Positions 9,601-18,119 of a stretch of 64,000 bases of DNA are shown piece after piece. The notes beneath the pieces were generated by a model. The model was not told where the DNA came from. It did no database searches and worked only from the letters and a program-made list of their open reading frames with translations. The position numbers were made by a program, and so were the translations under genes. Where the stretch lies: the NCBI GenBank assembly GCA_963677085.2, contig CAXXFH010000003.1, positions 248,001 through 312,000 of the forward strand, given 5' to 3'. The DNA is from G963677085 sp963677085. Lineage in GTDB: Bacteria; Planctomycetota; Planctomycetia; Pirellulales; Thermoguttaceae. Positions within the stretch are counted from its first letter, which is position 1. Each line of letters begins with the position of its first letter.

Positions 9601-9662
9601 GTGCCACTGGCTGCTTGCCAGCCAGTGCCGAACACGGACAGACGAACTGTCCGTGGCACCCG
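9601..9662. repeat. Double hairpin intergenic repeat, possibly repeat B variant
   Basis: Two consecutive inverted repeats: CACTGGCT/AGCCAGTG and CGGACAG/CTGTCCG, ending in GGCACCCG like the repeat B copies. It lies between the isomerase-like and DUF1080 genes and could act as a partial terminator or an mRNA-processing hairpin. Confidence 0.55.
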
Positions 9663-9682
9663 TCATACAACGATCATCAGCC

Positions 9683-10441
9683 CTAGTCCCTAGCGTCTAG
9701 CCCCCTCCCAGTGATCGTCACTCGGATATTGCGAAACGCTACCGGCCCGTGGTCCCCTTGGAACATCAGCGGTCCTGTGGCAACCTCTTTTCCAGTCAAC
9801 CCGCCGGGCGTCACATCGCTTAGTTCCACGTTTTCGTGGATCACTTGGTCGTTGAGCACGACGTTCACGAATCGTGCATTGGTCACCTTCTTGCCGTTCT
9901 CAAATCGCGGAGCACAAAACGCGATCCGCAACGATTGCCACTCGCCCGGCTTGCGTGCGGCGTTCACCCGGGCGGGCGCAACCTTGTAGATCGCGCCCAA
10001 GTCCTGAAACGTCAATTTGTCCTTGCCGTAACTGTCCTTGATTTGCACTTCATACTCGCCCATCACGTAGACGCCCGAGTTCGCCTGCTCGGGCACCATG
10101 AACTCCAACTCGATCGTGCAGTTGCCGAAGGTCCGCTCAGTGTAGAGGTCCACACCACGGGTTTCCCTCGGTGCGTAGCCGGGCGACTCGTTGTTGATTA
10201 ACACTCCGGGCGAGGTTTCCGACGAAGAGATGGCTAGCCGCCGCGCATCCGCTCGGGACACACGTGCCAGTCCGACACGCCACAGGCTATGATCACGAGG
10301 TTCCCGGGCGGCCCAGCCGTCGAGACTTTTTCCGTCGAAAAGCGCCAACGTCTCGCCGGCACCAACATCGGACGCCAGACTCCCGACCACACAGCCTAGG
10401 ATCGTAAGCATTCCTAACACACGTATCTGTATCGACATCAT
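9683..10441 (-). CDS. Secreted DUF1080 protein (3-keto-disaccharide hydrolase family)
   Basis: About 252 residues from MMSIQIRVLGM, with a Sec signal peptide ending near SDVGA. The body has the DUF1080 pattern: ALFDGKSLDGW at the start, then FGNCTIELEFMVPEQANSGVYVMGEYEVQIKDSYG and a closing strand FRNIRVTITGR. The fold is a concanavalin-like jelly roll, and the family is now named for hydrolysis of 3-keto-glycosides. That fits the neighbouring Gfo/Idh proteins, which could make the 3-keto group. The ATG at 10441 follows an AAAGG site; upstream in-frame codons are not part of the family fold. Confidence 0.88.
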   Translation of the reverse strand: MMSIQIRVLGMLTILGCVVGSLASDVGAGETLALFDGKSLDGWAAREPRDHSLWRVGLARVSRADARRLAISSSETSPGVLINNESPGYAPRETRGVDLYTERTFGNCTIELEFMVPEQANSGVYVMGEYEVQIKDSYGKDKLTFQDLGAIYKVAPARVNAARKPGEWQSLRIAFCAPRFENGKKVTNARFVNVVLNDQVIHENVELSDVTPGGLTGKEVATGPLMFQGDHGPVAFRNIRVTITGRGLDARD

Positions 10442-10536
10442 GATGCAAGTACCTTTGGACAGAGAATCAGCGCAGTGCGTCACCCGGAATGCTTCCCTCG
10501 CGACAAAATCGTGTAGGCATGTGTCCCGCGGGTTTA

Positions 10537-10568
10537 GCATGCCCACGCAAGCGTCGGCATGGAACCCG
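10537..10568 (+). repeat. Short palindromic repeat B, copy 2
   Basis: A GCATGCCCACGC stem faces GCGTCGGCATGG across AA, then ACCCG. It lies in the gap between the DUF1080 and Tat-exported Gfo/Idh genes. Confidence 0.55.
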
Positions 10569-10606
10569 ATCAATTGACAAAGCGCTTCGTGGTCACGGTT
10601 TTATGG

Positions 10607-11938
10607 TCAGACAAATTTGGTTACGCCAGGCGTGGCCACGGGATATTTTCCGTCGGGCCCCGGCAAGGTCGGCGGCGTTGCGTCGAAGGCGTAACGTGAG
10701 GGCGAAAGATCCAACTTCGACTGTTTCATCTGCTCCCAGGCGATCTCTTGGCCCGTGTAGCCAGCCGTGCGCCCGAGAATCGCCAGCAGCGTACTCTGAC
10801 ACATGTAGTCGCCGTTGTTGATACAGTTGCCTGCGCGAATGGCGGCGAACAACTCGTCCTGTTCGACTTGGTGCATGGGCCGTGCAGCACTCTTGCCCTT
10901 GCTCGTCTGTTGCACACCATAACCGGAGAGATGATTGCCATGGCGTCCATAGCTCCAGTTTGTCTCGCCCTCGATACGGCCTTTTTGCAGATCACAACAG
11001 CCTTTCGTTCCCATCAGCACTTCAGAGTAATCGTTGAAGCAGCCGGGTTGTTGCCGGGCCAAGGCGTACATCCGCACGCCGTTGTCGTATTCATAAACCA
11101 CGGAATGGTGGTCGTAGATGTCACCGTACTTCGGATCGACACGGACCTGTCGCCCACTGATGGCCCAGGCCTTCACCGGCGTCTTATCTTGCATCGCCCA
11201 AGAACATTTGTCGATGCCATGAATCTGTTGCTCGACGTTGTGATCACCGCCGAGCCAAGTGAAGTAATACCAGTTGCGCATCTGGAATTCCATTTCCGAC
11301 CACTCCGGCTGGCGTCCGCGATGCCAAAGCGAACCCAGATTGCGCGTGGTCTGTACGGCAACGATATCGCCGATGGCCCCGTCGTGAACTCGCTTGATGG
11401 TTTCGCGAAGCACGTGGTTATATCGCCAGCAGAGGCCCGATACGATGCACAAGTTCTTCTTTTTGGCCAATTCGCAGGTAGCCGCCACACTTCGCACGCC
11501 GGTGGCGTCGACACCCACTGGCTTCTCGACAAACACGTGTTTGTCGGCCTCGACTGCGGCAGCCAGGTGCAACGGGCGAAAATGCGGGGGCGTGGCCAGC
11601 AGGACCACGTCCACTCCACTAGCAATCAGCTCTTTGTACGCATCAAAACCCACAAAGCATCGTCCTGGATCAACGTCGACTTGGTCCGGATGCATTTTTG
11701 TGAGTTGCTTCAACGTTCCCTCGATCCGATCACCGAAGGCATCGGCCATGGCCACCAGCTTCACGCCCGGATCGGCGTTGATGGCATTCGAAGCGGCCCC
11801 TGCGCCGCGGCTGCCGCAACCGACCAGTCCGACCTTCAAAATGTCGCTACCGGCCGCATGAGCGCTGCGGTGGAGGGCCAGGACGGTGCCGCCCACGACG
11901 GCTGAAGTGTGCAGGAATTGTCGACGCGAGATGCTCAT
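10607..11938 (-). CDS. Tat-exported Gfo/Idh/MocA family oxidoreductase
   Basis: About 443 residues from MSISRRQFLHTSAVVGG, a textbook twin-arginine signal ending near AHAAG. The Rossmann loop is GLVGCGSRGAGAA, with EKPV at the catalytic lysine region and the conserved YYFTWLGGDHNVEQQIHGID in the C-terminal domain. The Tat route implies folding with a bound nucleotide in the cytoplasm before export. Exported members are common in planctomycetes and are thought to oxidise sugars in the periplasm. The ATG near 11938 has a strong GGAGGACACC Shine-Dalgarno sequence. This is the first gene of the minus-strand run, so its promoter should lie in 11939-12596. Confidence 0.92.
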   Translation of the reverse strand: MSISRRQFLHTSAVVGGTVLALHRSAHAAGSDILKVGLVGCGSRGAGAASNAINADPGVKLVAMADAFGDRIEGTLKQLTKMHPDQVDVDPGRCFVGFDAYKELIASGVDVVLLATPPHFRPLHLAAAVEADKHVFVEKPVGVDATGVRSVAATCELAKKKNLCIVSGLCWRYNHVLRETIKRVHDGAIGDIVAVQTTRNLGSLWHRGRQPEWSEMEFQMRNWYYFTWLGGDHNVEQQIHGIDKCSWAMQDKTPVKAWAISGRQVRVDPKYGDIYDHHSVVYEYDNGVRMYALARQQPGCFNDYSEVLMGTKGCCDLQKGRIEGETNWSYGRHGNHLSGYGVQQTSKGKSAARPMHQVEQDELFAAIRAGNCINNGDYMCQSTLLAILGRTAGYTGQEIAWEQMKQSKLDLSPSRYAFDATPPTLPGPDGKYPVATPGVTKFV

Positions 11939-12097
11939 GGTGTCCTCCGGGGATTTCGAGGGGGGGGATTTTGGTGTGCCTGGGATGATTTTGTATGGCG
12001 CACAACTCATCTCATCTGCCTTTGAGCATTCTCGCACCCTCAGCGAATCAACGTCAATGTGCGACTGCGCAAAAAACGTAAGTGTTTGCGACAGTAC

Positions 12098-12250
12098 TAT
12101 TGGGATGGTAGGATTGGAAAAGGGAACAGAGGTCAGGGGCGACGAACTATTGCTTCCGTGGTTGATGGTGGAACGCTTCGTTGCGCCCTGTCCCGGGAAA
12201 CCGGGCTCCAGTCGGTCGCCCTCGTTCTATAAGCAATACAGGGCCCAATA
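12098..12250. repeat. MITE-like repeat A, copy 1 (long form)
   Basis: The flanking 12-mers AGTACTATTGGG (12093-12104) and CCCAATAGTACT (12244-12255) are perfect inverted repeats. Inside lies the family core, a CCCGGGAAACCGGG hairpin followed by a GGTCGCCCTCGTTC stretch. Confidence 0.7.
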
Positions 12251-12317
12251 GTACTATGTCGATTTACGGGTTGGGTGCCATGCCCGCGGCAATGTGGATA
12301 TGCTGAAATCCCGACGA

Positions 12318-12349
12318 ACATGGCCACGCAAGCGTGGCCATGGCACCCG
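12318..12349 (+). repeat. Short palindromic repeat B, copy 3
   Basis: Perfect stem CATGGCCACGC/GCGTGGCCATG with an AA loop, then GCACCCG. It is the cleanest copy in the window. Confidence 0.65.
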
Positions 12350-12379
12350 TATTTGTGAAAACGACAAAGCACTACGATT

Positions 12380-12482
12380 TATTGATGCTTGCGTTGAAAA
12401 TGATCGTTTGGGGAAGCTGAACGCCTGAAAATCCAGGCTCCCGCTGGTCGCCTTCCGCTCATTGGCTAGGCAAGCGTCAATA
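12380..12482. repeat. MITE-like repeat A, copy 2
   Basis: Bounded by TATTGATGCTTGC and GCAAGCGTCAATA, inverted repeats with one mismatch. The core contains a GCCTGAAAATCCAGGC hairpin and a CTCCCGCTGGTCGCC stretch. It is about 85% identical by eye to copy 3 at 21266-21369. Confidence 0.75.
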
Positions 12483-12596
12483 GGATTCCACTTCAAGCCG
12501 TTGGTTGCGTCTCGCACCGGTAGTTGAGCAAAACGTCGAACTCGCGGAACGAAGGTATTCACCCTTCGCGCCGGTCATCGCCGGAAGGATGACATT

Positions 12597-13811
12597 GTGG
12601 GAAGGTCGAAAAAACAGTCCACATCGCATCGCAATACGTCGATCGGCGACAGCACGCCGCACGTGGCTGTGCTGGTCGATACGGCCACCGGCTGGGGACG
12701 CCGCTTAGTTCGTGGGATCGTCAACTACAGTCAGCACAGTCCGTGGTATTTGTGGATTAAGTCGGGCGGACAAGATACGCCAATCTGGTTGCCGCCTGGG
12801 TGGCGCGGCGACGGAATTATTGCCCGTGTGGGTAGCCGCAGCGCAGCCCGACGTGTCCGCGCTGCCGGCGTGCCGGTGGTGAACATTTCGGCCATCGAAC
12901 TGCCCGACGTCGATTTTCCCCGCGTGGCCACTGATCTTCCCGCAGCCGGTCGCATGGCTGCCGAACACCTCTTGGATCGCGGGTTTGTCCACTTCGCTTA
13001 CTATGGGTTGGCGCACCGTTCGTTCGTAGATCGGCACTATGGCGGCTTTGCCAATGCGGTTTCGGCCGTCTGCGACGACATTCCTTTCTACGGGACAACA
13101 ATCGAGTCGGGCGCAGGCGGCAGTCGTACGGCCTGGGATACGCGCCAGCGAGGCCTTTCCCGCTGGTTGAAAAAACTGGCCAAGCCGGTAGCTATCGTCG
13201 CCTGGACTACGGAATTGGGCCGCGAACTAATCTATGCCTGCCGGCGCGAGAAGTTTTTGGTTCCGGAGCAGGTTGCCGTGCTGGCAGCCGACAATGACGA
13301 GTTGCTTTGTGAGGCGTGCAGCCCGTCGCTTTCCGGCATCGCGTTAACCTCCGAACGGATCGGTTTTGAAGCGGCCAAACTGCTGGACCGACTGATGCAC
13401 GGCGACCGCCCACCGAAAGCCCCGTGTTTGCTCGAGCCGACGGGCATACTTACACGTCAATCGACCGACACGCTGGCGGTCGACGATCCGGACCTTGCAC
13501 ATGCCGTGGCTTTCATTCGCAACCACGCCACGGACCCAATACAGGTTCACCATGTACTCCGCGAGGTTCCCGTTTCGCGGCGCTGGTTGGAACGCCGCTT
13601 CCACGAAGTGCTAGGGCGCGGCCCGGCCGCCGAAATTCGCCGCGTACGTCTTGCCCGGGCGAAACGCCTCTTGGCGGAAACCGACATGCCGGTGCCCGAA
13701 GTGGCTCGCCTTGCTGGCTTTGGCTCTCGCGAATACCTGGCCGCAGTCTTCAAACGCGAACTCAATCTCAGCCCCCGCCAATACCGCAACCGCACACAAG
13801 CGCAGCGGTAA
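12597..13811 (+). CDS. XylR-type AraC family transcriptional regulator
   Basis: 404 residues with a GTG start preceded by GGAAGGAT at good spacing. Residues of about 20-285 form a LacI-type periplasmic-binding-like sensor domain (HVAVLVDTATGWGRRLVRGI, DLPAAGRMAAEHLLDRGF, VAVLAADNDELLCE). Residues of about 300-400 form an AraC-type double helix-turn-helix (AKRLLAETDMPVPEVARLAGFGSREYLAAVFKRELNLSPRQYR). The architecture matches XylR, which senses a sugar and activates transcription. The divergent position next to the Gfo/Idh-DUF1080-MFS-GRE run suggests it controls that run. Confidence 0.9.
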   Translation: MGRSKKQSTSHRNTSIGDSTPHVAVLVDTATGWGRRLVRGIVNYSQHSPWYLWIKSGGQDTPIWLPPGWRGDGIIARVGSRSAARRVRAAGVPVVNISAIELPDVDFPRVATDLPAAGRMAAEHLLDRGFVHFAYYGLAHRSFVDRHYGGFANAVSAVCDDIPFYGTTIESGAGGSRTAWDTRQRGLSRWLKKLAKPVAIVAWTTELGRELIYACRREKFLVPEQVAVLAADNDELLCEACSPSLSGIALTSERIGFEAAKLLDRLMHGDRPPKAPCLLEPTGILTRQSTDTLAVDDPDLAHAVAFIRNHATDPIQVHHVLREVPVSRRWLERRFHEVLGRGPAAEIRRVRLARAKRLLAETDMPVPEVARLAGFGSREYLAAVFKRELNLSPRQYRNRTQAQR

Positions 13812-13841
13812 CCGAAGAAGCTCGGCGAATGCGGTCGCTTC

Positions 13842-13863
13842 CCGTTTCTGGAAACGGCTTGTT
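13842..13863 (+). terminator. Weak terminator-like hairpin after the XylR-type gene
   Basis: Stem CCGTTT/AAACGG with a CTGG loop, followed by CTTGTTT, 30 bp after the XylR-type stop. The short stem makes this a weak call. Confidence 0.3.
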
Positions 13864-13913
13864 TCCCACGTTCTTGGAATGATCTGAGGGTGGAATCGGG
13901 CGTGGTTGCCCTA

Positions 13914-14874
13914 AGAGGCTATCCGGAAAGGGGTGTTTGTTGTAAGTAGTGAGGCTGCATAGAATTACACCTCCAAATTCAAGGAAAGGTAATTGCTATG
14001 CAGACGATTACGCGAAAGCGATATACGACCGATTTGACCGATGAACAATGGGCAATCCTGGAGCCGCTGATTCCACCCGCGAAGCGGGGAGGACGACACC
14101 GCACGGTGAACCTGCGGGAGGTGATCAACACGATCCTGTACCTCAATCGCACGGGCTGCCAATGGGACATGCTGCCCCATGACTTGTTGCCCAAAAGCAC
14201 GGTGTACGACTATTTTGCCCGCTGGCGCGATGACGGCACGTGGCAACGGATGATGGATGCCCTGCGAGCCCGGGTCCGGACGGCGGTCGGCCGAGAGCCG
14301 ACGCCCAGTGCCGCAGTGATCGACAGCCAGACGGTCAAGACCACGGAGGCTGGCGGGGAACGCGGATACGACCCCGGCAAGAAGACCACCGGCCGAAAAC
14401 GCCATTTTCTCGTGGATACGCTGGGCTTGCTGCTGGTTGTCGTGGTGACCAGCGCGGCCTGGGATGATGCCTGGGCGGTCCCGTCGGTGTTGGGACAGAT
14501 GCGTCGGCGTGACTATCCGCGATTGCGCACGATCTTTGCGGACCAGAAGTACCACAACCATGACTTGGAAGCCTGGATGGCACAATCCCACCAACCCTGG
14601 AAGCTGGAAGTCGTCCCGCGACGGGAGACGCCTGGCCGGTTCGAGTTGCAGCCCAAACGCTGGGTGGTGGAACGCACCTATGCGTGGAACGGACGGTATC
14701 GTCGGCACAACAAAGACCTGGAGCGGCGAACGGATTCGAGCGAGTCGATGATCCGCATCAGCACGATTCACTTGATACTCCGACGTCTGACCAAGCCCCA
14801 TCCCGTTCCTGAGTTCCATTACCGTGCCGCGTGAAAAGCCTCAATTTCCCGGGGAATCTTCCCGGATAGCCTCT
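13914..14874 (+). mobile_element. IS5-family insertion sequence, complete
   Basis: Terminal inverted repeats AGAGGCTATCCGG at the left and CCGGATAGCCTCT at the right are perfect over 13 bp. A TA dinucleotide flanks each end (13912-13913 and 14875-14876), fitting the TA target duplication of IS427-like members. It contains one intact transposase gene. Identical ends and an intact frame suggest a recent insertion. Confidence 0.88.
13998..14834 (+). CDS. IS5-family transposase
   Basis: 278 residues. The N-terminal part (TDLTDEQWAILEPLIPPAKRGGR) is the DUF4096-like domain found at the start of IS5/IS427 transposases. The DDE triad is visible: Asp in VIDSQTVK, Asp in FADQKYHNHD and Glu in VVERTYAWNGRYRR. 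Its length is usual for a single-frame IS5 transposase, so no frameshift is needed. It should cut and join the element ends. Confidence 0.93.
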   Translation: MQTITRKRYTTDLTDEQWAILEPLIPPAKRGGRHRTVNLREVINTILYLNRTGCQWDMLPHDLLPKSTVYDYFARWRDDGTWQRMMDALRARVRTAVGREPTPSAAVIDSQTVKTTEAGGERGYDPGKKTTGRKRHFLVDTLGLLLVVVVTSAAWDDAWAVPSVLGQMRRRDYPRLRTIFADQKYHNHDLEAWMAQSHQPWKLEVVPRRETPGRFELQPKRWVVERTYAWNGRYRRHNKDLERRTDSSESMIRISTIHLILRRLTKPHPVPEFHYRAA

Positions 14875-15071
14875 TAGGAAGTGAGCTTTCCGGATACAAC
14901 GGTTTTGTCAAAGCAACACCCGGGCACTGCGCTACGCGCGACTTACGAAACAAGGCGAATCACGCCGACCGATGCGATCGTAGAGTTTACCGATTGTAGG
15001 AGTTCCATCGAGACTCCCCCCTCGGGTGACCACGCAACTCCCCTCTTAGCTTACAGACTTTGCAACAACTA

Positions 15072-16231
15072 GTACGCCTTCCATGAAATTGTTTCCGGTG
15101 GTATAAGCACCGGCATGAAGGAACACATTGTACGCCTCAAGGACGAGGCCCGACAGCATTTGCAGGAGTTGGTGCATACCGGCACGCGATCCGTGCGTGT
15201 GGTTCGGCGTGCCTTGATTCTGCTGAAATCAGATGAAGGATTCACGGATGAGGAGATTGCCGAACACGTTGGTTGCACGGATCGAACTGTTCGCAGTATG
15301 CGTAAACGGTTCTGTACCGGGAGTTTAGAGGAAGCGTTGTACGACGCCCCTCGATCCGGTGCTCCGCCCACGTTTACGCCACGGCAGAAGCAGCAAGTCG
15401 TGGCGTTGGCTTGCAGCGATCCGCCGGAGGGCCGCGTCCGCTGGACGCTGGAACTACTCTGCGTGCACGCCGTGAAACGAGGCTTCGTCGATTCGATCAG
15501 CAAGAGCGAGGTTGCGTTGTGGCTGAAAGAGCACGACATGAAGCCATGGCGAAAAAAACATGGTGCATTCCGAGACTCACCGAAGAGTTTCGCGACAGAA
15601 TGGAGGACGTCCTCGACCAGTATGAAAAGGCGTTCAACCCGAGAGAACCGTTGATTTGCATGGACGAGCAGCCGTATCAACTCCTGGACGATACGTGTCC
15701 CTTCAAGCCTGCCGTACCAGGCAAGGCGGCTAAGCAGGACTACGAGTATCGTCGTTGCGGCACGTGCAGTATCTTTGTCGCCGTTGAGCCGAAAGGTGGC
15801 AAACGCTTCGTCCAGGCTCGGCGTCATCGCAAACGGGCCGATTTCGCACGATTCGTGCGTGATCTGCTTCAGCGTTATCCCAAGGCTCGTCGGATTCATT
15901 TGGTTCTCGACAACCTCAACACGCACAACGAAAAGTCCCTCATCGAAACGTTTGACGCCACGAAAGCGAAGCAATCTCTGCGACGCATCGTATGGCACTA
16001 CACACCCAAGCACGCCAGTTGGCTGAACATGGCAGAAATTGAAATCTCCGTGTTGACCAAGCAATGCCTCGGGCGACGGATTCCTACAATCGAAGAAGTT
16101 CAACGTCATGCGGCGACTTGGGCCCGCGACCGAAATCGCCGCAAAGCCATAATCGACTGGACCTTCAATAACAACGACGCCCGCCGAGTGTTCCCGGAAC
16201 TATACCGGAAGAAACTTGCTGGATGACGTAC
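15072..16231 (+). mobile_element. IS630-family insertion sequence, complete
   Basis: The ends read GTACGCCTTCCA at the left and TGGATGACGTAC at the right. They are imperfect inverted repeats that extend about 25 bp inward through a TTTCCGG block. TA flanks each end (15070-15071 and 16232-16233), as expected for IS630/Tc1-mariner elements. It lies 195 bp from the IS5-like element. Confidence 0.85.
15115..16226 (+). CDS. IS630-family transposase, read through by -1 frameshift
   Basis: The first frame starts at 15115 and encodes the helix-turn-helix domain (GFTDEEIAEHVGCTDRTVRSMRKRF). It continues alone to a stop at 15654. At an A7 run (15552-15558), a -1 slip joins it to the second frame. The product then continues KKTWCIPRLTEEF and carries the DDE catalytic domain to 16226: Asp in LICMDEQPYQ, Asp in HLVLDNLNTHN and Glu in SWLNMAEIEISVL. 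The fused product has the usual IS630 length and domain order. Programmed frameshifting on A runs is established for this family; here it is inferred from the sequence. Confidence 0.85.
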
Positions 16232-16345
16232 TAGTACGACTGGAAGAAAGGAACGCCTGGATGCAGGCGCAAACGTACGTGCCAACCAACACGTAAACAT
16301 TCATGCAGATCGGGAACGTGGGCCACACAAGGGAGCAACTTTCAA

Positions 16346-17872
16346 ATGATCGGAATCGCAAGACGAGGATTATCCCTCCTTTTCAGCTTCATCATGATTG
16401 TCGTTCTCGGCACGAGGACGACACTTGCCCAAGCACCAACGATGCCGACGTGTGTGTCCTCGGCAGAATTGGTTCGGCAGATGGAAGAGATGCAACGCGA
16501 ACTTGCCTATCTCCGCCAGCGAGATGCTCAACGGGAAGCCTGGGAGTCGTCCATCGTGGAACGCTTGCCGCAGGTTGGCGTGTTGACGGATACTGTCAGC
16601 TACAGTTTCCAGGAGTCCAAATCAGAAAGCAATGAGACCCAAACCAAGGACACCGGGACGTCTCCGTGCCCTTGTTACCCCGTCCGCTGTCATGGTTTCT
16701 GCAGTTGTCAATGTCCACTGAAGGAAGCGCCGTGTATCGAGTGCCCCAGAGTTTCCACGCTTAATCCGTATTTCAATATGCATGTCTTCGGGGCCTTCAA
16801 GTTGGACATGCTCTTCAGCGGTGCGCGCCCGATCTCTCCTGGAACTCCATTCTTTCTCAGTCCCGATTCAGCCAGGGGATTGAGCCAGGACACGGTAGAT
16901 ATCCATGCCCGCCAAAGCACTCTTGGAGCCGCGTTTACCGGCCCACAAATCGGTTGTTTCCAATCTGGCGGGCTCATCGCGGCCATGTTCTACAACGACA
17001 ATGTGCTTGCCGACCAATATGGAATTCTCCCGTTGCAGGCCTGGGGCGAGCTGAAGAACGAGGACTGGCGTTTTGCCGCCGGATTGCAGTTCGATGTGTT
17101 CAATCCGGGTGCCCCGACGGTACTGCCCTTTTCGGCCTTGTGCGCATCGGGCAACACCGGCAACGCTTGGCGTGGGCAACTGCGGCTGGAACGTTTTGTG
17201 CACCCGCGTAAGGATGTGCAATGGACGATTCAAACGGCACTTAGCGAACCGATCACCTCGACCATCGATCCCGACTTCCGAATCAGCGAGGACAATGGCT
17301 GGCCCAACATCGAGGGTCGTATTGCCCTAGGCTTGGGAAAGCTGGAAGGTGCGGGCCTAGCGGCGAAACGTCCGTTTGAAATGGGTGTCTCGGGCATCGT
17401 GGGGCAGATTCGCACTACGCCGCTCGCGCCCGACAATCGGGTCGTGGCAAATGTCTGGGGCGCCGGGGCCGATGCCCGTTGGAAGATAAACGACTGCTTC
17501 GGACTGGCAGGCGAAGTATATACGGGCCAAACACTGGGTACGTATAACGGCGCCATTCTGCAGACAATCAATCTCGACACATTGCAGGGAATCCGGTCGT
17601 CTGGCGGGTGGTTAGAGGGATTTTTTTACTGGACTCCGTGCTTGCACAGTCACGTCGGTTACGGCATTGACGATCCAATTGACCGCGATGTCGCCGATAG
17701 CGCCGGCTCATTGGGGCGTACCCGTAACGAGACCTATTTCAGCAATCTCATCTGGGACGTGACCTCGACGTTCCGCGTGGGATTCGAGTTCACTTGGCGC
17801 GAAACGTCGTATAAGACTCTCCTCGATAACGAAGGAGCCGGTTTCCACACGCAGGTACAATGGACGTTTTGA
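16346..17872 (+). CDS. Porin-like outer-membrane beta-barrel protein with Cys-rich segment
   Basis: 508 residues. A Sec signal peptide (about 1-29) is followed by a short coiled coil (SSAELVRQMEEMQRELAYLRQRDAQRE) of the kind seen at the N-terminus of periplasm-spanning porins. Next is a Cys-rich stretch with eight cysteines in 26 residues (about 110-135). The remainder is a beta-rich barrel with alternating hydrophobic strands, ending in QVQWTF; a C-terminal Phe is the usual barrel-assembly signal. It probably forms an outer-membrane channel; the substrate is unknown. An AAGGGAGC Shine-Dalgarno sequence supports the start. It stands alone downstream of the IS630-like element. Confidence 0.72.
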   Translation: MIGIARRGLSLLFSFIMIVVLGTRTTLAQAPTMPTCVSSAELVRQMEEMQRELAYLRQRDAQREAWESSIVERLPQVGVLTDTVSYSFQESKSESNETQTKDTGTSPCPCYPVRCHGFCSCQCPLKEAPCIECPRVSTLNPYFNMHVFGAFKLDMLFSGARPISPGTPFFLSPDSARGLSQDTVDIHARQSTLGAAFTGPQIGCFQSGGLIAAMFYNDNVLADQYGILPLQAWGELKNEDWRFAAGLQFDVFNPGAPTVLPFSALCASGNTGNAWRGQLRLERFVHPRKDVQWTIQTALSEPITSTIDPDFRISEDNGWPNIEGRIALGLGKLEGAGLAAKRPFEMGVSGIVGQIRTTPLAPDNRVVANVWGAGADARWKINDCFGLAGEVYTGQTLGTYNGAILQTINLDTLQGIRSSGGWLEGFFYWTPCLHSHVGYGIDDPIDRDVADSAGSLGRTRNETYFSNLIWDVTSTFRVGFEFTWRETSYKTLLDNEGAGFHTQVQWTF

Positions 17873-18085
17873 GTCGAGATGCAAAGCCCCTGCGATTCCG
17901 ACTTGTATTGATGTTTGACCGCCAGCCCGAACCATGCAAAAGACGGGCGCACGCCATGGGCTGTCCGAGTGGCGGGCCGCGTGGGCGGACGAGTTGTTCG
18001 TGTCAAACCAAAATGACTAGAAGCCGCTTCAAGACTGGTGCCGAGGTCGTTCGTTCAGCGGACGTACAAACCCGAAACCGCGTTT

Positions 18086-18100
18086 TGAAACCGCCACTAC
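18086..18100. repeat. 15-bp repeat C, copy 1
   Basis: TGAAACCGCCACTAC occurs identically at 43607-43621. Both copies are intergenic and lie just downstream of minus-strand stop codons. Confidence 0.45.
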
Positions 18101-18119
18101 ATAATCTGTCGGTCTGTCG

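Larger units (their letters stand above)
11939..12596. other. Divergent control region with three repeat elements
   Basis: This 658 bp gap separates the Tat-exported Gfo/Idh gene (minus) from the XylR-type gene (plus). It holds two repeat A elements (12098-12250 and 12380-12482) and one repeat B copy (12318-12349). No coding region is convincing. Promoters for both directions must lie here, but no clean -35/-10 pair was identified. Confidence 0.6.

Noticed and set aside
12093..12482. CRISPR array formed by the repeats in the 11939-12596 gap
   Set aside because: The repeats are long, individually palindromic, unevenly spaced and also found alone at 21266 and 30857; there are no cas genes.
1950..12596. 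A bacterial microcompartment locus around the glycyl radical enzyme
   Set aside because: No shell proteins, aldehyde dehydrogenase or encapsulation peptide were found; the GRE appears free in the cytoplasm.
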